Positions 24,875 to 32,580 of a stretch of DNA of 49,156 bases are shown here, piece by piece (position 1 is the stretch's first letter; each line of letters begins with the position of its first letter). The notes under the pieces are model-generated. The model ran no database searches, was not told where the DNA came from, and worked only from the letters and a program-made list of their open reading frames with translations. The stretch comes from Pseudomonadota bacterium. GTDB lineage: Bacteria > Bdellovibrionota > UBA2428. The position numbers and the translations under genes were made by a program. The stretch covers positions 1 through 49,156 of the forward strand of contig JAGNHS010000018.1 of assembly GCA_018001635.1 (NCBI GenBank), given 5' to 3'.

Positions 24875-26142
24875 TTTTGTTTAACTCCGCTGGCATTTTT
24901 GGAATGGATCTTGGTGGGTTTTCCTTTTGTGGGGCTTCCATTCACTAAGTCTGTTCCCATTAAAACGGGGTTGGCTCTTGAGACTTCATTCATTCTTATG
25001 AATTCAACTTGGTCTTTTAATTTGTTCACGATGCCGTCAGTGTAACCAGGAACACCAATAACAGCATTAACCGAAAAAGCATGAATATCGTGCATCAGCA
25101 CGATAATACCTTGCTGGCTTAAAACAGGGTCTTGGCATTTTTTTAAAATTTGAGCCGTGACATCATTGGCAATAGTTTTACTGGCATTATAGGAAACTTC
25201 AGGTCGTAATCTTCCAGCCTTTAATACTTCACTAGCTAATTTCCAGTCATTAGAGTCCACATTCCAACCCACGTGAGGAACGGAATAACCTTCGCGTGAT
25301 ACTGCGGACAAGACATTAGAATTAATGGCTCCGTAAGGTGCGCGGAAATATTTCTTAAATCCAGTTTTAGAAAGATAGTTTTTGTAAGTTTCATTTTGAT
25401 CAAAGGCTAAAATTTGGGTGCGAAGTTGTTCCGTGCTTTGTGTGCTGAGATTGGGGTGATTCTTAGAGTGATTGGCAAGTAAATATAAAGCTTCTCCGCT
25501 GGAATGTTTTGCGTTGGCTTGATTTTGGAGAATATCGGGATTTGTTTTTGCATTATCAGCCGTCACAAAAAAACTGGCTTTCACATCATTTTTTTTCAGA
25601 AAACTCATGAGGCGACTTGTGGTGTCTCGGCGTGGACCATCATCAAAAGTTAATGCCACTTTGCATTTTGTGCTTTTCTCTTTCTCCGGAGGAGTTTTCG
25701 TCGAATTGGCTTCAATAATGGGACGGTCTTCCTCTTTAAGTGCTTGGACATCTTCTTGTGTGGCGACTTTATTTTTGACTTCATCGCTAAAAGAGGCGAG
25801 TTGATTGAGTTGTTGTTCATTCACCAAATATCTAAGGCTTCTACGTTTGGGACCATTGAGTTGAACAATCCATTTGTGAGTTTCTGGATCTTTACCAAAT
25901 AGGAAAACTTTAGTTCCTATTTTTCCAGAAAATTCGACGGGGTTGGGGCGGCTTTTGGTGTTTAATAAAGTTGAAAATTCTTTAGCTTCATTTTCTAAGG
26001 GAAGAGTTTTAAGGCTGTTGGCACCAAAGACATGAGGCATTTTGAGAATGCTTTCGTCAGCTGCATTCAAATGATTAAAGAAATTCGAAATAATAAATAC
26101 ATAGACTATAACGGAGAGTGAAGACTTAGAAAATTTCTTCAT
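24871..26142 (-). CDS. Exported polysaccharide (peptidoglycan/chitin-type) deacetylase
   Basis: 423 residues. There is a signal peptide, a possible SH3-like stretch (about 66-115, WIVQLNGPKRRSLRYLV), a linker rich in Lys/Glu/Pro, and a NodB/CE4 domain from about 160. CE4 motifs: ALTFDDGP (catalytic and metal Asp167/168), HSKNHPNL (metal His225 and His229), YFRAPYG, WNVDSNDW and IVLMHDIHAF. It should remove N-acetyl groups from a periplasmic or extracellular glycan. In Bdellovibrio similar enzymes deacetylate prey peptidoglycan, so that role is plausible but unproven here. It overlaps both neighbouring genes by four bases. Confidence 0.85.
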   Translation of the reverse strand: MKKFSKSSLSVIVYVFIISNFFNHLNAADESILKMPHVFGANSLKTLPLENEAKEFSTLLNTKSRPNPVEFSGKIGTKVFLFGKDPETHKWIVQLNGPKRRSLRYLVNEQQLNQLASFSDEVKNKVATQEDVQALKEEDRPIIEANSTKTPPEKEKSTKCKVALTFDDGPRRDTTSRLMSFLKKNDVKASFFVTADNAKTNPDILQNQANAKHSSGEALYLLANHSKNHPNLSTQSTEQLRTQILAFDQNETYKNYLSKTGFKKYFRAPYGAINSNVLSAVSREGYSVPHVGWNVDSNDWKLASEVLKAGRLRPEVSYNASKTIANDVTAQILKKCQDPVLSQQGIIVLMHDIHAFSVNAVIGVPGYTDGIVNKLKDQVEFIRMNEVSRANPVLMGTDLVNGSPTKGKPTKIHSKNASGVKQK

Positions 26143-26669
26143 TGGGCCTCAAAAATTGTTTGCGAAGGAGAGCTTCCAGTCTTTTTCAATTTTTTAAATA
26201 GAGGTGCCGTTTCATCTTCCCAATAAAATGCTTTTATTTTAATGGGTGATTTAGGATTGTCATATCTAAAGCTTAAGCCATCGTTTGAAATTTTTCGCGG
26301 ATATAAAAGTTCATGAGTTTTAGTTCTTTCATTATAGACGACAAGGCATGGGGGACCTTCCATGTTTTTGTGTTTCTTGTAGAAGTCAGAGGGGAGATTG
26401 ATGATGACTTCTGAAGCATTTGCCTCTGCATTAAAGCTTTTCCAGTTGTCGAGTTCTTTAGGAAAAAAATCTGGTGGATATTTTTGGGGAGCTGAAGGTG
26501 ATGCCTTTCTTGGATTATTTAAGTCATCAGTTTTTACAATCAATAAATCTTCAAGAATCTTTTTGTCGTGGATTTCAGTTTTTCTTGCTAAGGAACTTAT
26601 TGGAAGACTGAGGAGGGTGGAGATTATTAAATAAGTATATAATGGAGAGACTTTTGGAAATTGGCCCAT
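26139..26669 (-). CDS. Exported protein of unknown function
   Basis: 176 residues with a signal peptide (YLIISTLLSLPISSLA). Not recognised. The mature part is short, charged, Pro-rich and mostly beta-like (ASEVIINLPSDFYKKHKN, PPCLVVYNERTKTHELLYP, IKIKAFYWEDE). It is the first gene of the operon with the deacetylase, linked by an ATGA overlap at its end, so it is probably made together with it. No clear Shine-Dalgarno before the ATG. Confidence 0.65.
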   Translation of the reverse strand: MGQFPKVSPLYTYLIISTLLSLPISSLARKTEIHDKKILEDLLIVKTDDLNNPRKASPSAPQKYPPDFFPKELDNWKSFNAEANASEVIINLPSDFYKKHKNMEGPPCLVVYNERTKTHELLYPRKISNDGLSFRYDNPKSPIKIKAFYWEDETAPLFKKLKKTGSSPSQTIFEAQ

Positions 26670-26732
26670 AAATTATCATAACGTTTTCTCAGTATATTAA
26701 AAGAAATTTGCTCAATAATTCATTGTGAAGAT

Positions 26733-26801
26733 ATGAAGAGATTTCTGCTTTTGGGATACTTTTTCAATCTAAGTGTCTTAATAATTGCCACACTGCTCTG
26801 A
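26733..26801 (+). CDS. Candidate membrane micro-protein, 22 residues
   Basis: A short frame in the 317-base gap 26670-26986. It reads MKRFLLLGYFFNLSVL and ends IIATLL: two basic residues then an almost wholly hydrophobic span. Its TGA stop sits in the loop/stem junction of a T-tailed hairpin (26790-26811), so ORF and terminator form one unit. Only a weak ribosome site (GTGAAG) precedes it and no strong promoter is seen. It could be a micro-protein, a type I toxin-like peptide or chance. The rest of the gap (26802-26986) is AT-rich with a TATAGT-type -10 element and nothing else I can name. Confidence 0.3.
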   Translation: MKRFLLLGYFFNLSVLIIATLL

Positions 26802-26811
26802 GTGTTTTTTT
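26790..26811 (+). terminator. Intrinsic terminator with no annotated gene upstream on its strand
   Basis: ACACT, six-base loop GCTCTG, AGTGT, then a run of T to 26811. On the plus strand nothing but the candidate micro-ORF precedes it, and the gene to the left reads the other way. So it would end a short transcript of roughly 100 bases (micro-ORF or small RNA), unless it terminates antisense reading. Confidence 0.45.
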
Positions 26812-26986
26812 CTTGGAAATTCTTAATTATTCCCCCTAAGCCTATGAAATTTATGGCTTAAAAATTTAACCCTTTCTTAACATTTTCTTCACACAACAAT
26901 GATTAGGTTGGGGTGAATTTCTTCATTATAGTGGTTTGGTAAAGTCTTTTTAAAAATTGTCGATAGATAAAGTAATGGGGGGAAAT

Positions 26987-27760
26987 ATGAGTAACTTAGC
27001 AGAAAAACGTGATTTTCCAGTGCCGGAAAATCAAACAGCACCTAAAGACGATCTTAATGGATCCGTCGTTTATATTCTTGAGGACGATCTCGATCTTCAA
27101 GCAATTCTTACACACAATTTACAAAAAGAAGGATATAGAGTTCGTTGCTTCTCTAAAGCCGAAGACTTAATCCGATTCGTAGATGCAACACCAGAACTAA
27201 AGCCAGAAGCTATTGTTGTAGATATCAACTTAGCGGGTCATATGAATGGATACGAAGCTACACGATTTTTGAGAGACCGTAAGGACACCTCAAAGATTCC
27301 TCTTTTAATGCTCACTGCGCGCGGTGAAGCTGAAGACGTTGTTAAAGGCCTCAATGAAGGAGCCGACGACTATCTTCCTAAACCTTTCAAAGTAGAAGTG
27401 CTTATTGCTCGTCTACGCGCTTGTATGCGCCGTTCACGCAACTGGTTTAGCCCAGTTAAGGTGAGCAAAGAGAAAGTTATACTTTCAGGTATCGAAATGG
27501 ATCCAGTTCTTCACACTGTGAAAGTTCTTGATCGTGACGTATACCTTACAGTCACTGAATTTGGTCTTTTGAGTGCTCTTATGAGCCGTCCTAATGAAGT
27601 GTTGTCTCGTGAAGATCTTCTTCTAAAAGTCATGGGCCCGAATAAGGTTGTGACTGGTAGAACGATCGACGTTCACATGCGCTCACTTCGTGAGAAGCTT
27701 CAAAAGAAATCAAAATGCCTATCCACTGTTCGCGGTGTAGGTTACAAGTTTGTCCCCTAA
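26987..27760 (+). CDS. OmpR/PhoB-family response regulator
   Basis: 257 residues. The ATG at 26987 is directly preceded by GGGGGGAA, a strong ribosome site; in-frame starts at 26957 and 26975 come before it. Receiver domain: Asp33/Asp34 (YILEDDLDLQ), phosphoacceptor Asp79 (AIVVDINLAG), Thr110 (LLMLTARGE) and Lys132 (LPKPF). The C-terminal winged helix (TVTEFGLLSALMSRPNEVLS, RTIDVHMRSLREKLQ, VRGVGYKFVP) is the DNA-binding output. It is a transcription factor activated by a histidine kinase. The next gene encodes a HisKA-only protein, so a full kinase must come from elsewhere. The codon choice here looks more biased (CTT/CGT-rich) than neighbours. Confidence 0.93.
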   Translation: MSNLAEKRDFPVPENQTAPKDDLNGSVVYILEDDLDLQAILTHNLQKEGYRVRCFSKAEDLIRFVDATPELKPEAIVVDINLAGHMNGYEATRFLRDRKDTSKIPLLMLTARGEAEDVVKGLNEGADDYLPKPFKVEVLIARLRACMRRSRNWFSPVKVSKEKVILSGIEMDPVLHTVKVLDRDVYLTVTEFGLLSALMSRPNEVLSREDLLLKVMGPNKVVTGRTIDVHMRSLREKLQKKSKCLSTVRGVGYKFVP

Positions 27761-28352
27761 TCATCGTATTTCATCCAGGAAAGTTCGTTCTTATTTAGAC
27801 GAACTTTCCTGGAACCCTTCGCTACCGATAGCGATATTTCAGTATTCTACGGGTAAACTCATTCATTCCAATTCACGAATGCAAAGTATTCTTGGACTCA
27901 CTGATGTTGGAGAGGATGACTCTCTTGAGGTTAAGCAAGTCGAAAAACACTGGCCCTTTTCCAATGATGAAATGGGTCCGCCCGCTATTCTTCGTCAACT
28001 ACTTGGGAATAATAATACGATTGAAGCCCAGGCTCATTTAAAGAATTACAAATTGCGCTCGCACCACTTTGATAAAGACAATTGTGTGTTGGTCGCTGCT
28101 GAACTTGTTCGTAAGGGAGATTTGCTTCAGGACAAGGGGAGTCGCCAACTTTTATTTAGATTGATTTCGCACGAAGTGCGTACAGCCGTGCAGTCACTTC
28201 GGGGTTATACGGCCATGATGGATGAATCTAATCCACTGCTCAAGGAGCGTATGGAGGCTGGGGTTGAGCGATTAGAGAAAGTGGTTTCATTACTCAAAGA
28301 TCTTCGAACAGAGCTCGAAATTGAGGAAGATAAAAATGAGTCTGCATCTTAA
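27750..28352 (+). CDS. HisKA-domain protein without ATPase domain (possible histidine phosphotransferase)
   Basis: 200 residues. The reading starts at a TTG (27750) overlapping the regulator gene by 11 bases; no better start is seen before Met44. Residues 20-120 resemble a PAS-like sensor (SLPIAIFQYSTGKLIHSNSR). Residues 130-190 are a HisKA dimerisation helix pair with phosphoacceptor His141 in LISHEVRTAVQSLRGYTAMM. The protein ends without any HATPase_c motif, so it cannot phosphorylate itself. It could relay phosphate like Spo0B, act as a phosphatase for the regulator upstream, or be a truncated kinase. A 15-bp stem lies in its first codons. Confidence 0.7.
   Translation: MSPNHRISSRKVRSYLDELSWNPSLPIAIFQYSTGKLIHSNSRMQSILGLTDVGEDDSLEVKQVEKHWPFSNDEMGPPAILRQLLGNNNTIEAQAHLKNYKLRSHHFDKDNCVLVAAELVRKGDLLQDKGSRQLLFRLISHEVRTAVQSLRGYTAMMDESNPLLKERMEAGVERLEKVVSLLKDLRTELEIEEDKNESAS
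27774..27813. repeat. Perfect 15-bp hairpin between response regulator and HisKA genes
   Basis: TCCAGGAAAGTTCGT (27774-27788), ten-base loop, ACGAACTTTCCTGGA (27799-27813). The stem begins 13 bases after the regulator stop codon and lies in codons 9-22 of the HisKA gene. No T-run follows, so it is not a classical terminator. It could lower expression of the downstream genes, protect the regulator mRNA, or mark an RNase site. The symmetry is seen directly; the role is inference. Confidence 0.85.
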
Positions 28353-28653
28353 AGTTAAAACTCGTCGTGGAGAGCATGAATTCGATGTGCAATCTCCACA
28401 CGTCAGTCTTCTCGAGACTATAGAAGCTCAAAAAATCAAAATGCCCTTTGGTTGTAGAGCGGGTTCTTGTGGGGTTTGCTGTGTTGATATTCTAGAAGGA
28501 CGTGAATTTTTAGAAGAAGCCAATTTGGTGGAAGAAGACACTTTGACTCGCGCTGCTTTTAAATCTTCGGAAAAGCGTTTAGCTTGCCGAGCTCGTTTAA
28601 AGGCGGGTGTTGCGGGAAATATTTCATTAGCAGTTTCAGAGGAAACAAAATGA
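28336..28653 (+). CDS. [2Fe-2S] ferredoxin (plant/adrenodoxin-like fold)
   Basis: 105 residues from the ATG at 28336, with GAGGAAG six bases upstream; it overlaps the HisKA gene end. Cluster ligands are Cys40, Cys45, Cys48 (FGCRAGSCGVCC) and Cys84 (KRLACRARL). This is the C-x4-C-x2-C ... C pattern of plant-type [2Fe-2S] ferredoxins, with an extra Cys49 alongside. It should be a small cytosolic electron carrier. Its stop overlaps the next start as ATGA. Why a ferredoxin sits between a two-component pair and a pilin-like gene is not evident. Confidence 0.88.
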   Translation: MSLHLKVKTRRGEHEFDVQSPHVSLLETIEAQKIKMPFGCRAGSCGVCCVDILEGREFLEEANLVEEDTLTRAAFKSSEKRLACRARLKAGVAGNISLAVSEETK

Positions 28654-29624
28654 AATTTTTCAATAAAAAGGCATTCACTATAGTTCAAGTATTGATGGTT
28701 TTGTTTTTGGGTTCTTTAGCTTTTATAATGATTTCTGAATTACTCAAACAAGTTAACGTTGTATCTTCTCGTGGTCGTGAAGCCGCATCCTTGGCCTCGA
28801 TGCAAGATATGATGGCTCCGCTGAGAAATATTAATAGCGCCACTGATTTTATTCAAAAAATGCGCAGTGGAACAAGCTGGTTTAACGGCTGCTTGCCTGC
28901 CACTGGGACGACTTATTCTTGTCCAGCCAGTGTGAACGTCAGTGCTTATCCAGAGTTACAAGCAAAAGTGGCCTCTAATTATGTTTTTGAAAGTGAAATT
29001 TTAGATCTTAAAGGAAATAAAATTGCTGGAACTACAAGCAGCCCAGTTTATTTTAATGAATCGGGGAGTCCTTGTACCGCTTCGGATTGTACTTTTAAGT
29101 CTTTGGGCTTTGCCATAATTAATAGTGTGAGCAATCCAGGCAATGTGACTTTTGCCAATGTTATTATTCAAAATCCTAATGGAAATAGTCGTGGAATTAT
29201 ATGGAAGCCTCGATACACTTATTTTGAAATTGGAAATTTTTGGAAAGCTTCTGTTACAAACGATTGCTTGCCTGGTAGCTATGTGAGTGGAATAGATTCC
29301 AATCTAAAAGTAAAATGTACAACGCTTCCAACTCCGAAATTAAGAAAATTATATGAACAAGTCTTTAGTTTTGCTGAGACTTCAGGAACTTTATTGTTAA
29401 ATGATTCTTCTAACCCTAATGCAATAACTCTATGCACTTTGTCAGCTGTAGATGATGACACCTCAATGTTTGCTGATTCTGATCCTGTTTCTTCTAAAAC
29501 TTTGTCTAGCGGATATAAATGCGAACTAAGAAAAAGTGGATCCCAATGGTTAGGCGTAGCGCCTATGCCCTCTGGTTCTGTAGCATGCTTGGCCACCTGC
29601 GTAGTTTTTGAGGCTTATCATTAA
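28650..29624 (+). CDS. Type IV pilin-like (pseudopilin) protein
   Basis: 324 residues. The start at 28650 follows GAGGAAA and overlaps the ferredoxin stop by four bases. It opens MKFFNKKAFTIVQVLMVLF, which has the shape of a prepilin leader followed by a long hydrophobic N-terminal helix. Cleavage would be before Phe, but the usual Gly at -1 is Ala and the Glu at mature position 5 is Gln, two departures from the consensus. The rest is Cys-containing and Ser/Asn-rich (NGCLPATGTTYSCPASVNVS, CTASDCTFKS, MPSGSVACLATCVVF), as in exported pilin heads. No known pseudopilin family is assigned. The 3' end overlaps the DUF4149 gene by four bases. Confidence 0.65.
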   Translation: MKFFNKKAFTIVQVLMVLFLGSLAFIMISELLKQVNVVSSRGREAASLASMQDMMAPLRNINSATDFIQKMRSGTSWFNGCLPATGTTYSCPASVNVSAYPELQAKVASNYVFESEILDLKGNKIAGTTSSPVYFNESGSPCTASDCTFKSLGFAIINSVSNPGNVTFANVIIQNPNGNSRGIIWKPRYTYFEIGNFWKASVTNDCLPGSYVSGIDSNLKVKCTTLPTPKLRKLYEQVFSFAETSGTLLLNDSSNPNAITLCTLSAVDDDTSMFADSDPVSSKTLSSGYKCELRKSGSQWLGVAPMPSGSVACLATCVVFEAYH

Positions 29625-30073
29625 GGGCGGGAATCATATCCGTTTAAGATTTCATTTTTTATTGAAATATAAATTAAAATTCCCAAACCAATAAAAAAAG
29701 CAGTGCCATTGGCTGTTACAGAGAGTTTGTGCAAACGTTGAAATTCCTCACTGCTACCCATTCCAGCTAAAGAAAGTTGCGCGATTTTTGGGGTGAGCTG
29801 AACAGCAGAAAAGTAAAAAATTGCGGATGATGTAGAGGCTAGGGCTTGTAGAACTTTGGGGGCCCTTTTCCAAATAAGAAATCCTAAAACTATAAAACTA
29901 ACTCCTAGTAATGAATAAAAATAGCTCGGGAAGAGGGCGTTTTGAAGTTGGGCCGCAGTGGGACGTTCAAGAACTCTAAAAACTCTTGGGGCGAAAATAA
30001 ATGAAAAATAAGACATAGAGCCGATCCAGTAACTCAGGGCTAAATTAAAAATGACTCGCGGAAGATTTTTCAT
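29621..30073 (-). CDS. DUF4149 (TMEM205-like) membrane protein
   Basis: 150 residues with four membrane segments. Family pattern: YWIGSMSYFSFIFAPRVFRVL at the start, a long middle segment, and FQRLHKLSVTANGTAFFIGL near the end. Function of the family is unknown. Its ATG overlaps the stop of the DUF6178 gene (ATGA), so it is the last of three genes with DUF6178 and SCO1. Convergent with the pseudopilin gene, four-base overlap. Confidence 0.72.
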   Translation of the reverse strand: MKNLPRVIFNLALSYWIGSMSYFSFIFAPRVFRVLERPTAAQLQNALFPSYFYSLLGVSFIVLGFLIWKRAPKVLQALASTSSAIFYFSAVQLTPKIAQLSLAGMGSSEEFQRLHKLSVTANGTAFFIGLGILIYISIKNEILNGYDSRP

Positions 30074-31683
30074 GTGTTGGCTAATAATAAAGCTTTAAAG
30101 AATCGAGAGTCAGGAAATGTTTTCTTATTTTGCAAATAAGTTTCGATTTCGCTGAAAGCCTCAGTGAATCTTTTTTCAAGATAAGCCTGTGCAGAGCTGG
30201 GTGCATTTTGAATAATAATTTTAAGAGCGGGTTTTAATTCTTTTTCTAAATTAATTTGTACAAATTTATCCCAAACTTCTGGAGTCACGGCTTTGGCTTG
30301 AAACTGACCTGTTGTCACTTGATGAGCGAGAGCTGAGAAGAGCCTTGCTAAAAGAGTTTCGTTTTCAACAAGTGGACGTGAGTTGAGTTCAAGGGTTTCA
30401 GCAAATTTTGTTTTAAAGAATTGTCCTGCGGCTGAAAGTTGATTGAGTCTCTCGGCCACTTTAAGCACGGCTTCGAGGCTTATGAGATTGTCATTGGAGA
30501 GTCCAAGGTCTTTAGCCAGCATTGGGTTGAGCTCAGGATGGCGACCTTGTAGAGCTTCTAGCAGGGCTTTATCTTGAGAGTTCCAATAATGAAGAGGAAC
30601 AGAGTCACGAATGATTTTTGCAGCTTTCACGAGATCGTGGACTAAAAGCCAGCCTAGGCGGGTGCATGAGTGGAGCGATTGAGTGATGAGAATTTCAGTG
30701 CAACGATCGATGTTGGCTTCGGAGAGATAAAATAGACCTAAGTCTAAATATCGGCGTGAGCGATCAGTGGCTTCGCGAATAGTGGCTAAGTCTTCATGAA
30801 TGAGATCGTCGGCCATAATAGACACGTTCATACTTCGGAGAGCTTCCATGAGGAGAACTTCCTTAAGCGAAGGGGCTGTGATTTTTTTGAGAGCTTCGGC
30901 AAAAATTTCGGATTCTGAAAGTGGCTCTCGCATAATTTCTGGAACAAAAGCTCCTTCAATGCTCTCCAAAGCTTCTAGACTTTCTTCTTTAGATTTTGAA
31001 GGAAGCGGATTTTCAAGCAATTGCTTTTTAAAGGAAGGAGCATCGCCACGACTGTACATCGATACGGCTTCGCGAGGATCGAGGAAGCCAAGGTCTTCAA
31101 GGCGACCCTTTTTAATTCCATAGGCGAATTCTTCGATTTCTGTTTTTTGCTCCCAACGACAAGATTCCAGGTGACGGCGCATGAGTTGTAAATCCACTGC
31201 AGAAATTTTATTGAGCCATTGCATGAGGCTTTCGCGAAGCTCGGGGTTTTCGCTTTTAAAAATAATCGCGTAAAGACTGTCGGGCGAAAGTAGTAGGCGG
31301 TGTTCTTCAACCTCAGGAGGTTCTTGAGGATCGAAATTAAAGACGTCGGTGTATTCTATCAGAGTGCGGACAATAATTTCGGGATCGAGGTCTTTCATGT
31401 ATTCGTGGAGCTTTTCGGGAGTGCATTTGCAGATAAAATGAAAAATATTTAAGAAACGTTCAGCTTGGAAATTATCTCCATTCCAACATTCTAAATCGAG
31501 CACAGCTTGAACTTGTTCTACGTCGGCATTTTCAAAAAACCAAAGCAACATGTCGTTGTCGGCTTCTTTGAGTGCAAAAAATGCGGTCTCAGCAGGAAGA
31601 TCGCGTAGAACTTCCACTTCGTCTCGCTCAGCAATGTTGGGGATTTCTCCAAGAACGGGTTTTAAAAAATTTTCTAAACTCAT
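30070..31683 (-). CDS. DUF6178-type protein of unknown function
   Basis: 537 residues, soluble, helical and acidic, with no signal peptide or membrane segment. The N-terminus (PAETAFFALKEADNDMLLWF, followed by QVQAVLDLECWNGDNF) and overall size fit the DUF6178 family, which I know mainly from deltaproteobacteria-like genomes. Repeated helical units suggest an HEAT-like or all-alpha scaffold. Function is unknown. It overlaps SCO1 by four bases upstream and DUF4149 by four bases downstream, so it may be expressed with the oxidase assembly factor. Confidence 0.65.
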   Translation of the reverse strand: MSLENFLKPVLGEIPNIAERDEVEVLRDLPAETAFFALKEADNDMLLWFFENADVEQVQAVLDLECWNGDNFQAERFLNIFHFICKCTPEKLHEYMKDLDPEIIVRTLIEYTDVFNFDPQEPPEVEEHRLLLSPDSLYAIIFKSENPELRESLMQWLNKISAVDLQLMRRHLESCRWEQKTEIEEFAYGIKKGRLEDLGFLDPREAVSMYSRGDAPSFKKQLLENPLPSKSKEESLEALESIEGAFVPEIMREPLSESEIFAEALKKITAPSLKEVLLMEALRSMNVSIMADDLIHEDLATIREATDRSRRYLDLGLFYLSEANIDRCTEILITQSLHSCTRLGWLLVHDLVKAAKIIRDSVPLHYWNSQDKALLEALQGRHPELNPMLAKDLGLSNDNLISLEAVLKVAERLNQLSAAGQFFKTKFAETLELNSRPLVENETLLARLFSALAHQVTTGQFQAKAVTPEVWDKFVQINLEKELKPALKIIIQNAPSSAQAYLEKRFTEAFSEIETYLQNKKTFPDSRFFKALLLANT

Positions 31684-32384
31684 GATTTTTTCTCTGCTTC
31701 AGGTAGGGTTGCGGGTTTTTGGGGAAAAGTGTTCACTAGAATAGCCAATTCTCTAACGATTCTGTTGAGGTCTTCTTCGGTCTTCGCTGTTCTATAGGCG
31801 CGAATTTGAGAGGCTTGGTCGACTAATACAAAGTATTCACTGTGAGTGATGTCCATAAGACCGGAATAGTCTTCGGGATCGGGATTGGGCTTGCCGTCGA
31901 GCGCGGTTTTAAATCCATCCACCACGAGTTTTTTAATTTCGGGCATAGGGCCCGTTAAGAATGTCCAGAGTTTAAAGTCGGAATGAAATTTTGTGCCATA
32001 AGCTTTGAGCACTTCGGGGGTGTCGTGTGTGGGGTCTACAGAAATTGATACTAGTTGAATGCTCTTGGCGGTGCCTTTAAGGCGTTCTTGAATTTTGGCC
32101 ATTTGCTGAGTCATTAAGGGGCAAACATCGGGGCATGAAGTGAAAATAAAATTCACAACTGTGACGGTGCCTTGAAATTCTCGAAGTGTGATTTGGCGCC
32201 CGTCTTGATTGGTGAGCTTGAAATCGCTGAGCTGGCCAAGAACGGGTAAATTTTCGGGAGCTTTTTTTCGAAAACTCATGATTAATGGCAAAGAAAAAAG
32301 AGTGAAAACAACGATAAACCAGAAGGCTTTAGATTCGAAGATCTCTGTAAAGTTATTCTTAGGTCTAGGAAGGGTGTTTTCCAT
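31680..32384 (-). CDS. SCO1/SenC copper chaperone for cytochrome oxidase
   Basis: 234 residues. An N-terminal membrane segment (FWFIVVFTLFSLPLIM) anchors a thioredoxin-like domain with the copper ligands Cys84 and Cys88 in TSCPDVCPLM and His181 in DITHSEYFVLVD. SCO proteins deliver copper to, or reduce, the CuA site of cytochrome oxidase subunit II in the periplasm. This suits the oxidase genes at the right edge. First gene of a three-gene set with DUF6178 and DUF4149. Confidence 0.92.
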   Translation of the reverse strand: MENTLPRPKNNFTEIFESKAFWFIVVFTLFSLPLIMSFRKKAPENLPVLGQLSDFKLTNQDGRQITLREFQGTVTVVNFIFTSCPDVCPLMTQQMAKIQERLKGTAKSIQLVSISVDPTHDTPEVLKAYGTKFHSDFKLWTFLTGPMPEIKKLVVDGFKTALDGKPNPDPEDYSGLMDITHSEYFVLVDQASQIRAYRTAKTEEDLNRIVRELAILVNTFPQKPATLPEAEKKS

Positions 32385-32470
32385 AGCCCTATCTCTTATT
32401 GCGGCGCGTGAGTTTCGTCAATTCTAAGCTCTTGGAAGAATTTGGAAATTCGTATCTTTGTGAAAAAAAT

Positions 32471-32484
32471 AGCCAAATTTGGCT
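32471..32484. promoter_or_regulatory. Perfect 14-bp palindrome in a divergent promoter region
   Basis: AGCCAAATTTGGCT, fully self-complementary, between SCO1 (start 32384) and the exported protein gene (start 32581). A zero-spacer palindrome suits a dimeric transcription factor better than an RNA hairpin. Regulator unknown. Confidence 0.4.
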
Positions 32485-32580
32485 TCTTAATGTTAAGGAG
32501 CTTAAACTGTTAATTAGTGCTTAGTCAGGAAATTGTCTCATTCTATAGTGAAAAATGGCTATAATTAAGGGAACTTCGAT

